Source of the DNA: Marispirochaeta sp.
Lineage (GTDB): Bacteria > Spirochaetota > Spirochaetia > JC444 > Marispirochaetaceae
Length of the DNA stretch: 64,000 nt
Assembly (NCBI RefSeq): GCF_963668165.1
Contig: NZ_OY764209.1
Span: 2,108,001 to 2,172,000, forward strand
Reading direction: 5' to 3'
In this document: in pieces, positions 52,455 through 61,443 of the stretch
Position numbering within the stretch: the first letter of the stretch is position 1
How the letters are laid out: every line of letters starts with the position of its first letter
Made by a program: the position numbers and the translations under genes
The notes under the pieces: generated by a model
Database searches by the model: none
The model's input: only the letters and a program-made list of their open reading frames with translations
Told to the model about the DNA's origin: nothing

Positions 52455-52768
52455 ACTGCAATTCCCTCTGATGCGATTATATGTTCCAATGAGCCATTCT
52501 GTTGGCTTCGAGATGTGAAATCCTGCTCGGAGAGAACAAATATATCCATGGCCATGGAAAGGTACTTTCTGGCTTCGACACGGGTGTCATATATCAGGTC
52601 AAAGGGATCTGCCGATAGGGACGGGAAAATTACACATAGGTCCAGATCACTGTCCGTGCTGGTGTTGCCGGTAGCTTGAGATCCAAACACAATGAAACGT
52701 GCTTCGGGGAAGGTCTCCTTCAATCGTTCTATAGCTTGTAGGATCTGATCATTCACTCTGCGCCCCAT
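52451..52768 (-). CDS. small nucleotidyltransferase-domain protein
   Basis: 105 residues. Polymerase-beta-like signature FIVFGSQATGNTSTDSDLDL, with GS and the DxD metal ligands intact. Overlaps the preceding antitoxin gene by 20 bases, so translation is coupled; ATG 52768 or GTG 52756 could be the start. MNT proteins normally pair with HEPN proteins. Here no HEPN gene is adjacent and the partner is a Phd/YefM-type antitoxin, so this enzyme might itself be the toxic component, or an orphan after loss of HEPN. Confidence 0.8.
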   Translation of the reverse strand: MGRRVNDQILQAIERLKETFPEARFIVFGSQATGNTSTDSDLDLCVIFPSLSADPFDLIYDTRVEARKYLSMAMDIFVLSEQDFTSRSQQNGSLEHIIASEGIAV

Positions 52769-53015
52769 CCATGAGGTCCCGTTTGATGACTCTCCCGGCC
52801 TTTACATCCTGAACTGCTTGTAACAATCGTCCGGTGTTCTCTGGGGTACTTAGCAGGTGGTTGGTGGTTGTCCAGCCATTGTAGTCTGTAAGGGACATCA
52901 CCACTACGTCCTTACCATTCTCTGAGGTAATTACTGCCTCCGTAGAGCTGTCCACAATCTCGTCAATCAGCTGTTTGAGATTACTCTGGGCTTCGGCATA
53001 GGTTACCTCTCTCAT
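52749..53015 (-). CDS. Phd/YefM-family antitoxin
   Basis: 88 residues. MREVTYAEAQSNLKQLIDEI, then VITSENGKDVVVMSLTDYNG, matches the YefM/Phd dimerisation and DNA-binding fold almost exactly. The C-terminal third (TGRLLQAVQDVKAGRVIKRD) is the toxin-binding part. It usually neutralises a YoeB/RelE/Doc toxin, but the overlapping downstream gene encodes a nucleotidyltransferase instead. GGAGGA lies before the ATG. Confidence 0.88.
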   Translation of the reverse strand: MREVTYAEAQSNLKQLIDEIVDSSTEAVITSENGKDVVVMSLTDYNGWTTTNHLLSTPENTGRLLQAVQDVKAGRVIKRDLMDGAQSE

Positions 53016-53101
53016 GATGTCCTCCTAATACTTCAAACTGCATGTTCAGGGGACTGAACGGGTTGGAAGGAGAATATTTCATCCTTCGACTTCAATGAAA
53101 T

Positions 53102-53419
53102 CTACAGTAATTCCTGGTAGTCACGCTTCCCATAGATAACACGGATGATGCGGACTTCTTTCTTCTGTTCATCCACAGTATACAATGCTAAGTACTCATG
53201 AATAATGAGCTTTCTGTATCCCTTCGACGCTAAAATTGCTTCCTGAACAGGGCTGCCGGTAAGGGGAAACTCCTTCAGCACGCCAATTCTCTCCTCGATC
53301 TTACTAACAATCTTGATCGCCGAGTTTATATTTAGAAACTCTTCCCTAATATATTTGTAGATACTGCGGAGGTCTTCATGGGCTGTTCGGGTAAAGAGGA
53401 TCTTATACTTCGGTTTCAA
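53102..53419 (-). CDS. ParE/RelE-superfamily toxin
   Basis: 105 residues. KYKILFTRTAHEDLRSIYKY then GYRKLIIHEYLALYTVDEQ and VRIIRVIYGKRDYQELL give the full beta-alpha-alpha-beta-beta-beta pattern of the ParE/RelE superfamily. The C-terminal VIYGKRDY motif is typical of ParE-like gyrase poisons rather than classic RelE mRNases, but the target is uncertain. Its start overlaps the antitoxin end by 17 bases. Appears intact. Confidence 0.88.
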   Translation of the reverse strand: MKPKYKILFTRTAHEDLRSIYKYIREEFLNINSAIKIVSKIEERIGVLKEFPLTGSPVQEAILASKGYRKLIIHEYLALYTVDEQKKEVRIIRVIYGKRDYQELL

Positions 53420-53672
53420 AGAACTCTTTCCTTAGGCTCTTAAACACCGAATCGGAGGCGATAAAGTTTCCTTTCCGCACATCCTCTTCACCCTCGGCAA
53501 TCTTGCTGAACAATTCGGCCCTGGCCATCTTTCGTTCGTACGTTTCCATACTCATCAGGACCATATCTCCGTATCCGTTCTTGGTTACAAAAATGGGTTC
53601 GTCATTCTCATGGCAGATCCGGGATATCTCGGTGGTATTGCGAAGTTCCTTAATTGGTATTATTTGTGGCAT
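53403..53672 (-). CDS. YefM/Phd-family antitoxin of the ParE/RelE pair
   Basis: 89 residues from ATG 53672 (MPQIIPIKELRNTTEISRIC), chosen because GGAGG lies seven bases upstream and overlaps the alternative ATG 53684. The YefM core IFVTKNGYGDMVLMSMETYE is clear and the C-terminal tail SVFKSLRKEFFETEV would contact the toxin. A diverged fragment of the same antitoxin type lies at 50238-50450. The promoter at 53702-53730 contains repeats likely bound by this protein. Confidence 0.88.
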   Translation of the reverse strand: MPQIIPIKELRNTTEISRICHENDEPIFVTKNGYGDMVLMSMETYERKMARAELFSKIAEGEEDVRKGNFIASDSVFKSLRKEFFETEV

Positions 53673-53701
53673 AGTCGCCTCCATTGCATTATTATGCTAT
53701 A

Positions 53702-53730
53702 ATTATGCTACTATTTTGGTGGAAAATCAA
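53702..53730 (-). promoter_or_regulatory. promoter of the ParE/RelE module
   Basis: On the minus strand TTGATT (53725-53730), a 17-base spacer and CATAAT (53702-53707). The sequence AGCATAAT occurs twice around the -10 box, a likely autoregulatory site. Confidence 0.6.
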
Positions 53731-53746
53731 TTGTTAGAGGGGAAAA

Positions 53747-54856
53747 TCACCCAAAATCCTCCCACTCGGCAACCCGTTCCATCATTTGCTCGGTGGATAA
53801 GTTAAGGATCTCGGCCGCCCGGGAGATGGAAATCTTCTCCTCCTCTACGGCTCTCCTGACGAGGCGGCTCAGGCGGTCAGCATAGAAATCGAATGGCTTT
53901 AGTCCGAAGGGTTCCGATCCCTCCGGGAAGGGTTCCTTTTTAAAGGACAGCTTCTTGTTGTACTTGGCTTCATAGAGCTGCTGGAAGCGAAGCCAAATCA
54001 TGTCATCTACAATCCCTTTCTGCTTAAGGCGGTAGAGGACGGTCTTGCAGCTCACCTTGAAGATGCTCTTGATCTTCATAACCCGTTCTACGAAGGGCAT
54101 ACCTGCAGCTTCTTCCCACTCGGAGTTAAAGCCCTGCTCTGGCATGAGGAAGTAACCGGCAAAGAGGTCCGCTTCCTTCTCCTGGGTTTTGTTCTCAGAG
54201 CGTGCCTTCCCATCGTAATCCGACAGGTGCATCAGGAGATGCCCGAGCTCGTGAGCAGTACTGAATATCTGTCGCTCGATACTGATCCGTTCCCAGGTAT
54301 TGATGATTATGGCCGGACCCTTATCGTCCTCACCAACGGATAATCCATTGAAGGCGTCCGAGGAGTAGGGAAGGGCCAGGATCTTGATGTCACAGCGCTC
54401 CAGCAGGCCGCAGATATCATGAATAGGCTCATCAGATTTCAGTCCTATAATCTTTCTCGCTTCTTCTGCGTACTGGATAGGAGATAGTTTTCCTGAGGTC
54501 CCTGCAAGTATGTGGAGTTTATATTCTTCTTTATCCGACAGCAGCACTTCAAGGTAGGCGAAGTCATTCAGCCATTTGGAGACCTGGGCCAGGATCTGCT
54601 CTCGCCTGTTCATCTTGCTTCTTGCCCGGAAACGTACGGCGGAGAGTTCTCCGATGGGCTTAACAAGATCCTGGAGCCGACAATCCAGGGCCTTACTTAT
54701 GGCCAGCAGGGTATTGGTCCTTGGGAGTCCCTTCTTCCTTTCAATATTCTTGATAGCTGGAAGGGAGACTCCAGACAGCTCGGAGAGATCTTGCTGGGTA
54801 AGCTTCTTCTTGCTTCTGTAGCGCTTAATGTTGGATGAGAGGATATCAGTATTCAT
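53747..54856 (-). CDS. XRE-family regulator with ImmA/IrrE-type metallopeptidase domain
   Basis: 369 residues. N-terminal helix-turn-helix (KLTQQDLSELSGVSLPAIKN then IERKKGLPRTNTLLAISKAL). The middle domain has the zinc-peptidase motif FSTAHELGHLLMHL and the third ligand region KEADLFAGYFLMP. The C-terminal part has another possible helix pair (ISRAAEILNLSTEQMMERVA). Proteins of this type cleave or sense a repressor and occur in prophages, mobile elements and toxin-antitoxin loci. No dedicated toxin overlaps it. Promoter with repeated TATACT lies directly upstream. Confidence 0.88.
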   Translation of the reverse strand: MNTDILSSNIKRYRSKKKLTQQDLSELSGVSLPAIKNIERKKGLPRTNTLLAISKALDCRLQDLVKPIGELSAVRFRARSKMNRREQILAQVSKWLNDFAYLEVLLSDKEEYKLHILAGTSGKLSPIQYAEEARKIIGLKSDEPIHDICGLLERCDIKILALPYSSDAFNGLSVGEDDKGPAIIINTWERISIERQIFSTAHELGHLLMHLSDYDGKARSENKTQEKEADLFAGYFLMPEQGFNSEWEEAAGMPFVERVMKIKSIFKVSCKTVLYRLKQKGIVDDMIWLRFQQLYEAKYNKKLSFKKEPFPEGSEPFGLKPFDFYADRLSRLVRRAVEEEKISISRAAEILNLSTEQMMERVAEWEDFG

Positions 54857-54875
54857 ATTGTCAGCTCGTGATTAA

Positions 54876-54904
54876 AGTATACCTTTTAACAAGAAGTATA
54901 GCAA
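54876..54904 (-). promoter_or_regulatory. promoter of the XRE-ImmA gene with repeated TATACT boxes
   Basis: Minus strand TTGCTA (54899-54904), 17-base spacer, TATACT (54876-54881). Two further TATACT copies lie at 54895-54900 and 54906-54911, so a regulator could overlap the -35 and -10 regions, consistent with autoregulation. Confidence 0.6.
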
Positions 54905-55002
54905 GAGTATATTTTATGTTGGGTATAGCAGTCTAAACGGGTGAATGAGACCATCTGTCAAGGAATACTCGATGGTTCAGGATATTTGGTGAAGAAAAGA
55001 TA

Positions 55003-57213
55003 TTAGAATGGAATATCATCTTCAAACTCGTCAGAATCTTGATCAGAATCACTCTCGGGTTCAACTGGTACTCGTTTAGCGACATTATATTTACTCCGTA
55101 TCTCTAAAACACAGTCCTGCTTCTTAAGTTCAGTGATGAAGTCCTCTCTATCATTTAGCTTGATAATCAAGGGGGACTCAGATGCCAGTGCATTCCCATA
55201 CGCAACAGCATGTCTCTCCTCAAGGGTTGACAGTAGCCCTGCGTAATCATCTCCTAAATATGTTTCAAGGAATCCTATACCCGTCGTATCATAAGTTCTC
55301 AGAGCAAATATATTGTTGCACTGGTTCAGAATGCTCTTTGTTACATTTGCTGTTCTTTGCGTTACTACCACACAACCTAATCCGTACTTCCGTCCCTGAA
55401 GAATTGCTCTTGCAGTTCTGGCAGTTGCGGACTTTTCCCCCTCTTGAGCTATGGAGTGGAACTCGGGGATCAATGAATGTGCCTCCTCGAATATGACACA
55501 GACCTTAGCCCGATCTGTCATTTCAGTATTGATACAACCCAGAACTGACTCTGTAAAGACAGAGACAACCTCCGGGGCACTCATTGATACAAAACTTGCT
55601 TCATCGTTAAATGGCCTTGAATCTTGTTTCATGACTTCAAAGAACTCGGGGTTTACAATTCGTAAACAACGCTCAGATTGTAAGAATTCTTCAACATGTT
55701 CTTTAACCGCGCGAATAAAAGTCTTTGTCCCGCCTCCGTCCTCGACCGTTCTCTCCACATTTGTGTTAACTCTACTGGTTTGGTCTTGTATAGATTGGTC
55801 AGTTGCATCGTCTATGTCAGGAGCGTAGAAATCAGATAGATATCCTGCATACTGATTCGTGATGTCAAAACAGATTACCTTAATTCCGGCAATAATCATT
55901 CTGGATATCAACTCAAAAGTTAGAAAACTCTTTCCGCTTCCTAAGATACCAAGAACTGCAGTGTTATGAGTAACAAGGCGAAGGGGATCTGCAGATATAT
56001 AAAAACTTGTATTGGGAACATAGCCAATGCTGTTGAACTGAAACTCGCCTGATTTATCGTCCCATCGATAAACCGGACTGTACATGGAGGGAAGCCATTT
56101 CCTCATTCTAAATCGCTGTTCTTTTTCGAACCATTCTCCAATTTTACGCGCGGTAACCTTGGTAAACCCAAGAGTTGATTTGTCATCAAGCTGATCATAT
56201 GAAGTCTCTGCTCCGGTGACCTGGTATAGTATTCGAGAACTTCCTACTTCAGCTTCGATCATCAAGCCATCACTCACCGAATCAATACTACCTGTATGAT
56301 GAAACTTGACTGCTTCCAAATTGCTTTGGTCTATCACAAATCCAAGTAAACTTTCCTTTGTAATCGTGTCTCGTTTCATCCACCCCTTATATATCGATTC
56401 ACCAAGTAGACTCTCATTCGTAGGAGTCGAGATAGCATCTTGTATAAGGATATAGATCCACCTCTCTGTTGTGAGATCAGCGGTAGCCAAAGGTATGCCC
56501 TCCCAAGCACAGCCTTTAGAATCAGTGACAACAAGGCTGTCGCCTGGATTGAGAAATTGTGAGTCGGAGATCCTGGCGATTGCAATGCCCGGATTGTGGA
56601 ACAGTCTGACTTCTCCAATTGGCTCCATTAAAGCACGATGGATCGTGCGATTTCTTCCTATTAACTCAGTAACAATATCTACGATTTGTTCGATGGGTGA
56701 AGCAAAGCATATTAGGACCCAAAGCCCAAGGATACTAAGCGCATACCCCAGATTCGAGAAGTATAAAGGTGCAAGTGCAAAGAACATTGCTAAAACATAT
56801 AAAAGACTAGCAGAGCCCAGCCTGATTGATAATCGGTAAACTACTCGATTTAGGTTCTTAAGGTTTCCGTTACGGTTTGTAATGGTGGCGATAACAGATA
56901 GAAACAAGATTCCCATTACGTACCATAATGAAATCTGCCGGGCATAGTTGAAAACATAAATATAGGATTCAGGCACGGCAGTTTCCATCTGTGTCAGTAA
57001 AAGTAAAATAGCGATCGAATTGGCAGTTACATCTACAGGACGTTCAAAAAATGGTGTAGTTAGAAGAGCTAGTATCAAGTACGCTGCGGCAACCATAAAC
57101 CATGCGCCTAATCGTTCAGATATGTTTGGTAATCCGCCCTCAAATACATAGCAGATAAGCAGGAGTAGGGCTGTGATGATTATCAGGGATATAAGTCGGC
57201 GGATAAAACTCAT
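55003..57213 (-). CDS. membrane-anchored HerA/FtsK-superfamily ATPase (DUF87 type)
   Basis: 736 residues. The first ~190 residues contain about five to six hydrophobic helices (LISLIIITALLLLICYVFEG is the first). A beta-rich HAS-barrel-like region follows. The RecA-like ATPase has Walker A AVLGILGSGKSFLTFEL (Lys about 428), Walker B CVIFEEAHSLIPEF and the ARTARAILQGRKYGLG segment typical of HerA. The acidic tail (PESDSDQDSDEFEDDIPF) recalls recruitment tails. HerA-type motors form hexamers on DNA, usually with NurA or Sir2-type nucleases; no nuclease gene adjoins it. Membrane anchoring would place DNA translocation at the envelope. Function unknown; a defence role is likely from context. Confidence 0.82.
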   Translation of the reverse strand: MSFIRRLISLIIITALLLLICYVFEGGLPNISERLGAWFMVAAAYLILALLTTPFFERPVDVTANSIAILLLLTQMETAVPESYIYVFNYARQISLWYVMGILFLSVIATITNRNGNLKNLNRVVYRLSIRLGSASLLYVLAMFFALAPLYFSNLGYALSILGLWVLICFASPIEQIVDIVTELIGRNRTIHRALMEPIGEVRLFHNPGIAIARISDSQFLNPGDSLVVTDSKGCAWEGIPLATADLTTERWIYILIQDAISTPTNESLLGESIYKGWMKRDTITKESLLGFVIDQSNLEAVKFHHTGSIDSVSDGLMIEAEVGSSRILYQVTGAETSYDQLDDKSTLGFTKVTARKIGEWFEKEQRFRMRKWLPSMYSPVYRWDDKSGEFQFNSIGYVPNTSFYISADPLRLVTHNTAVLGILGSGKSFLTFELISRMIIAGIKVICFDITNQYAGYLSDFYAPDIDDATDQSIQDQTSRVNTNVERTVEDGGGTKTFIRAVKEHVEEFLQSERCLRIVNPEFFEVMKQDSRPFNDEASFVSMSAPEVVSVFTESVLGCINTEMTDRAKVCVIFEEAHSLIPEFHSIAQEGEKSATARTARAILQGRKYGLGCVVVTQRTANVTKSILNQCNNIFALRTYDTTGIGFLETYLGDDYAGLLSTLEERHAVAYGNALASESPLIIKLNDREDFITELKKQDCVLEIRSKYNVAKRVPVEPESDSDQDSDEFEDDIPF

Positions 57214-57379
57214 GGGTGTTATAAACCTCTTTCATGGTCTCCAAAATAAGTACTTCGGGAATGACTCCAGGCTATCTTCGTAGTATCGGTATCATTCCAC
57301 ATTGAATATTCCCCGGCGGCAAGGTACTTGTTTTAAAATCATCGTCATTTCCCTGTTATTAACTTCAACAATTTATGTA

Positions 57380-57408
57380 TTGGATCGCTTTGTCTCATAG
57401 TGTATCAT
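57380..57408 (+). promoter_or_regulatory. hsd operon promoter
   Basis: TTGGAT (57380-57385), 17-base spacer, TATCAT (57403-57408), 37 bases before the hsdM ATG, in the 232-base divergent gap with the HerA-like gene. Confidence 0.5.
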
Positions 57409-57445
57409 AATAACATCGATTATCAACAAATGAGGTCACCGCTGC

Positions 57446-58948
57446 ATGATCACCGGAGAAATTAAGAACCAAATCAGTCAAATATGGAACGCCTTCTGGG
57501 CTGGCGGAATCGCGAACCCCATGGAAGTTATCGAGCAGATGACCTATCTGCTGTTCATTAAGCGTCTGGATGAGCTTCATACAGCGCGGGAGAAGAAGGC
57601 CAACCGCCTCGGGCGGGATATTGAGAATCCCATCTTCCCGGAGGGGATCAATCCTGGCTCCAAGAGGGAGCGTTCCTATGACAGCTTGCGGTGGACCAAG
57701 TTCAAGAATCTCGACGCCAATACCATGTACGAGGTGGTCTCCGAAGAGGTCTTCCCCTTCATCAAGTCCATGGGGGATGCCGACTCAACCTATTCGGCTC
57801 ACATGAAGGATGCAAGGTTCACTATTCCGACGCCGGGACTTCTGGCCAAGGTGGTGGATATGCTGGATGCCATCCCCATGGAGGATCGTGATACCAAGGG
57901 CGACCTCTATGAGTTCATGCTCGGAAAGATCGCCACCGCCGGGCAGAATGGTCAGTTCCGCACCCCCCGGCATATTATCAAGATGATGGTGGAGATGACC
58001 GCTCCCCAGCCCCGGGATAGTATCTGTGATCCGGCCTGCGGTACGGCGGGCTTTCTGGTGGCGGCGGCGGAATACCTGCGGGATCATAACCCCGAGATCT
58101 TCTCTGATGCCGATGCCATGCGCCGGTTCAACCGGGAGACCTTCAACGGATTCGACTTCGATTCCACCATGCTGCGGATCGGGTCGATGAACATGCTCCT
58201 TCACGGCATCGAGAATCCAGACATCCAGAACCGGGATTCCCTGTCCCAGAGTCATGCGGCAATTGAAGAGCAGTTTACCCTGATCCTGGCCAATCCCCCC
58301 TTTGCCGGATCCCTCGACTATGAGAGCTGTGCCAAGGACCTGCAGATGATCGTGAAAACCAGGAAGACCGAGCTGCTCTTTGTGGCTCTCTTCCTGCGCC
58401 TGCTGAAACCCGGCGGCCGGGCGGCGGTTATCGTTCCCGATGGAGTCCTCTTCGGATCATCCAAGGCCCATAAGGCACTAAGGCAGATTATCGTTGAGAA
58501 CCAGAAGCTGGATGCGGTGATCTCCATGCCTTCCGGGGTCTTCCGACCCTACGCCGGAGTTTCCACCGCTGTGCTGCTCTTTACCAAGACCAACTCCGGG
58601 GGAACCGATACGGTCTGGTTCTACGACATGAAGGCTGATGGCCTCTCCCTGGACGATAAGCGGAGCCCCCTGGACGGGGAGAAGCATGAGAACAACAACA
58701 TCCCCGACATTATCACCCGGTGGAAGAATCGGAAGAAAGAGGCAGACCGGAAGCGCACCGATCAGTCCTTCCTGGTACCCAAGGATGAGATAGCCGATAA
58801 CGGGTACGACCTGTCCGTTAACCGGTATAAAGAGATCGTCTACGATGAGGTGGAGTATGATCCTCCTCAGAAGATTCTGGCGGATCTGAAGGCTCTGGAG
58901 GCAGAGATTCAGCAGGGGATGGATGAGCTTGAAGGGATGTTGAGGTGA
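57446..58948 (+). CDS. hsdM: type I restriction-modification system DNA methyltransferase subunit M
   Basis: 500 residues. HsdM N-terminal helical domain ([40 protein letters not shown]), then N6-adenine methyltransferase core with SAM motif [13 protein letters not shown] (195-207) and catalytic NPPF (283-286). [20 protein letters not shown] is the conserved C-terminal motif. Together with HsdS it methylates adenine at a bipartite site to protect host DNA. GAGGTCAC precedes the ATG. Its TGA overlaps the hsdS GTG (GTGA). Intact, but with hsdS interrupted it has no full specificity subunit unless another is encoded elsewhere. Confidence 0.95.
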   Translation: MITGEIKNQISQIWNAFWAGGIANPMEVIEQMTYLLFIKRLDELHTAREKKANRLGRDIENPIFPEGINPGSKRERSYDSLRWTKFKNLDANTMYEVVSEEVFPFIKSMGDADSTYSAHMKDARFTIPTPGLLAKVVDMLDAIPMEDRDTKGDLYEFMLGKIATAGQNGQFRTPRHIIKMMVEMTAPQPRDSICDPACGTAGFLVAAAEYLRDHNPEIFSDADAMRRFNRETFNGFDFDSTMLRIGSMNMLLHGIENPDIQNRDSLSQSHAAIEEQFTLILANPPFAGSLDYESCAKDLQMIVKTRKTELLFVALFLRLLKPGGRAAVIVPDGVLFGSSKAHKALRQIIVENQKLDAVISMPSGVFRPYAGVSTAVLLFTKTNSGGTDTVWFYDMKADGLSLDDKRSPLDGEKHENNNIPDIITRWKNRKKEADRKRTDQSFLVPKDEIADNGYDLSVNRYKEIVYDEVEYDPPQKILADLKALEAEIQQGMDELEGMLR

Positions 58949-59433
58949 ACTGGAAAGTAACCCAATTGAGTAATATTGCTGATATTGAACGGAAATCAAT
59001 ATCCCCAGATAATATTGTAAACGGTACTTTTTACGTAGGCTTAGAGCACATAAGCAGTGCTGGCAACTTTGTTGATGTTTCTGATGTCAGCAATGGAGAT
59101 TTGGCAAGTAATAAATTTGTGTTCGATGAGAAACATGTTCTATTTGGAAAACTTCGCCCATATCTTAATAAAATCGCCCGACCTAATTTCTCTGGGATAT
59201 GTAGCACTGATATTCTTCCGATTAGACCGAGAAAAGAACTTGACCGGTCTTTCCTGTACTATTGGCTGAGAACTCCTGAAATGGTCGGTCTATCAACAAA
59301 TAGGTCCTCTGGTGCTAATCTTCCAAGATTATCTCCAAAAGAACTGGCTAAGTTTCCTATCCCCCTCCCTCCCTTTCCGGAGCAAAAGCGAATCGCCGCC
59401 ATCCTGGATCAGGCCGATGCCTTGCGGGAGAAG
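58945..59433 (+). pseudogene. hsdS: type I specificity subunit S, 5' part, cut by an IS3-family element
   Basis: First 163 codons: target-recognition domain 1 ([46 protein letters not shown]) ending in the central conserved region [20 protein letters not shown]. At codon AAG 59431-59433 the insertion sequence begins and a TGA follows within it. Joined to 60738-61409 it restores an uninterrupted 386-residue HsdS (DALREK followed by RRAAIAKLDELLQ). Confidence 0.92.
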
Positions 59434-59502
59434 TGAACTGCGCCCAATTGTCAAGACAGTTTTATAGGAAGTTTAAGGTGTACTCCTCCCTCCTGTTTTA
59501 TT

Positions 59503-60345
59503 CTACGCTGCCAACGGCAGCGGGTTCTCCGTAGCGAATGATTGATGCATCTCTTCCGGTGTCCTGTACTCCAGCGACTGGTGTAGCCGTTCGGTGTTGT
59601 AGAACGTGAAGTAGTGTTCAATCCCATGATGTAATTCCACCATGCTCTCATATGACCGCAGGTAGATATCCTCATATTTCAATGAGCGCCACAGTCGTTC
59701 GACATACACATTGTCCGGTGCGCGGCCAACCCCGTCCATGCTGATCTCCACCTGGTGTTCTTCCAACACCGACAGGTAGGCCCTGCTTGTGAACTGGCTA
59801 CCCTGATCCGTGTTAAAGATCGCCGGGACCCCATAGGTCTCGATCGCCTCCTGCAGCGCGGCAACACAGAATGACGGATCCATGCTATTCGAAAGCCGCC
59901 AGCTCAAGACCTTACGAGAGTACAGATCCACTATAGCCACCAGATAGACGTGCCCCTGCGGAAGACCAATATAGGTGATATCACTGGCCCAAACCTGATT
60001 GGGATGCCGTATTTGCTTACCGCGCAACAAATACGGATATTTCTTGTGATCGTTGCGTGCCTTGCTCAGATTTGGCCCAGGATATAATGCCCGCAGTCCA
60101 AAACGCTTCATCAGCCGCCTGACTCGTTTTCTGGTCAGGTGAGGATGCTCGGGTAACAGCACTCGTGATACTTTGCGATAGCCGTAAAAGGGGACCTTCT
60201 TGTGATACTCCAGAATGACTGTGAGATCCTCCAGATCCGTCTCTGTTCGCATATCTCGGCCTTTGCGGTAGTAGGAGCTCCGAGTGACCTCAAGAGTACG
60301 ACACTGCTGCGCTATGCTCAGCTCGGGATGGTTCGGATCAATCAT
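59503..60345 (-). CDS. IS3-family transposase OrfB (DDE integrase)
   Basis: 280 residues. N-terminal HTH_21-type part (YHKKVPFYGYRKVSRVLL, LTRKRVRRLMKRFGLRALYP) followed by the rve integrase core. The DDE triad lies in QVWASDITYIGLP (first Asp), IFNTDQGSQFTS (second Asp) and NVYVERLWRSLKYEDIYL (Glu). It cuts and joins the element's ends. ATG overlaps the OrfA TGA (ATGA at 60342-60345), so expression is by coupling rather than the programmed frameshift of many IS3 members. No inactivating change seen. Confidence 0.95.
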   Translation of the reverse strand: MIDPNHPELSIAQQCRTLEVTRSSYYRKGRDMRTETDLEDLTVILEYHKKVPFYGYRKVSRVLLPEHPHLTRKRVRRLMKRFGLRALYPGPNLSKARNDHKKYPYLLRGKQIRHPNQVWASDITYIGLPQGHVYLVAIVDLYSRKVLSWRLSNSMDPSFCVAALQEAIETYGVPAIFNTDQGSQFTSRAYLSVLEEHQVEISMDGVGRAPDNVYVERLWRSLKYEDIYLRSYESMVELHHGIEHYFTFYNTERLHQSLEYRTPEEMHQSFATENPLPLAA

Positions 60346-60644
60346 TCCGGATCTTTCCCGTAATACTCGCGGTGTTTTTTTTTGAGGAATTCGTTCACAA
60401 CTGTCAGTTCTCCAACAGTTCGCAGCAGTTGGTCGCGCTCCTGCTCAAGCCTGCGCTCCTCTTCTCGCTTCTTATTAGGACGCTCGAAAGTCGCAGGAAG
60501 ATTGTCCGGCAGCTGCTTTTTCCACTGCGATACCTGGTTCGGATGCACATCGTATTTAAGTGCAATCTGCTGTATGGTCTCCTGCTCCTTGATAGCCTCA
60601 AGTGCCACTTTCGATTTGAATGCGGTGTTGTAGCTCTTCCTCAT
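60342..60644 (-). CDS. IS3-family transposase OrfA (helix-turn-helix)
   Basis: 100 residues. HTH of the transposase-8/IS3 type (FKSKVALEAIKEQETIQQIA, LKYDVHPNQVSQWKKQL) followed by a leucine-rich coiled coil (ERRLEQERDQLLRTVGEL) used for dimerisation. It recognises the terminal repeats and pairs with OrfB. Its stop overlaps the OrfB start. Confidence 0.93.
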   Translation of the reverse strand: MRKSYNTAFKSKVALEAIKEQETIQQIALKYDVHPNQVSQWKKQLPDNLPATFERPNKKREEERRLEQERDQLLRTVGELTVVNEFLKKKHREYYGKDPE

Positions 60645-60737
60645 GGTACTACTATACCTCTCTGCTCCCTGGAAGGCGAGAGTTACACCTTAAAGGCACC
60701 CCCAGAAGCTGTCTCGTTTCCTGGGCTCATTATAAAG

Positions 60738-61409
60738 CGTCGGGCGGCCATTGCCAAGCTGGATGAACTGCTTCAGTCGGTGTTTCTGGATATGTTTGGT
60801 GATCCGGTGACGAATCCGAAGGGGTGGGATGTTTATAAAATAAAAGAGTTTGCGGAGGTGAGAATTGGACCTTTCGGTAGTCTTCTTCACAAACATGACT
60901 ATATTGCGAACGGTATACCACTAATAAATCCAAGTCACATCATCGGAGGAAAAATTGCCCCCGATTCATTATTTACTATATCAGAAGAGAGAGCAAAATC
61001 ACTTCAGAATTATCGCCTTCAGTATGGGGATATTGTACTTGGAAGAAGGGGTGAGATCGGTCGTTGTGCCGTGGTAAGGAAAGGTCATCATGGCTATTTA
61101 TGTGGTACAGGAAGTATGTTTATCAGGCCGACCGAGGTAGCTGATGCTGATTTCATACAGAAGACCATATCAAGTCCTTCGGTAGCATATAATCTCGAAT
61201 CCAATGCGAAGGGTATAACTATGAAGAATCTTAATTCTTCAATAGTGGAGGAGTTTGAATTACCTTTACCTGACATCAAAGCACAAACACATTTCTCATC
61301 CATAAAACATAGAATTGAAAAAGAGATTGATACTCAAAAGGAGATGCTATCAATCTTGGACACTCTCTTCTCCTCCCTCCAACAACGAGCCTTCCGAGGT
61401 GAACTATAA
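60738..61409 (+). pseudogene. hsdS: type I specificity subunit S, 3' part
   Basis: Continues the interrupted gene: central helix RRAAIAKLDELLQSVFLDMF, then target-recognition domain 2 (GWDVYKIKEFAEVRIGPFGS, LQYGDIVLGRRGEIGR, ITMKNLNSSIVEEFELPLP) and the C-terminal helix DTLFSSLQQRAFRGEL. Complete at the 3' end. Open frame upstream into the IS is accidental. No start codon with a ribosome site lies at the junction, so this half is probably not translated. Confidence 0.92.
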
Positions 61410-61414
61410 ATAAC

Positions 61415-61438
61415 GCCGGAGTGCCAAAACACTCCGGC
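61415..61438. terminator. hairpin terminator after hsdS
   Basis: GCCGGAGTG (61415-61423) pairs perfectly with CACTCCGGC (61430-61438) around CCAAAA, six bases after the hsdS stop. It also sits just past the end of the convergent small gene, so it may serve both. The T-run is poor (TCCCCTC). Confidence 0.6.
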
Positions 61439-61443
61439 TCCCC

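Larger units (their letters stand above)
59434..60734 (-). mobile_element. IS3-family insertion sequence within hsdS
   Basis: About 1301 bp, flanked by the 3-bp direct repeat AAG (59431-59433 and 60735-60737), the usual IS3 duplication length. Terminal inverted repeats of 26 bp match at 16 positions, sharing GCCCA and AGACAG (left end TGAACTGCGCCCAATTGTCA). Two overlapping transposase genes fill it, opposite to hsdS. Removing the element and one AAG restores the hsdS frame, so it is a recent simple insertion. Confidence 0.92.
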
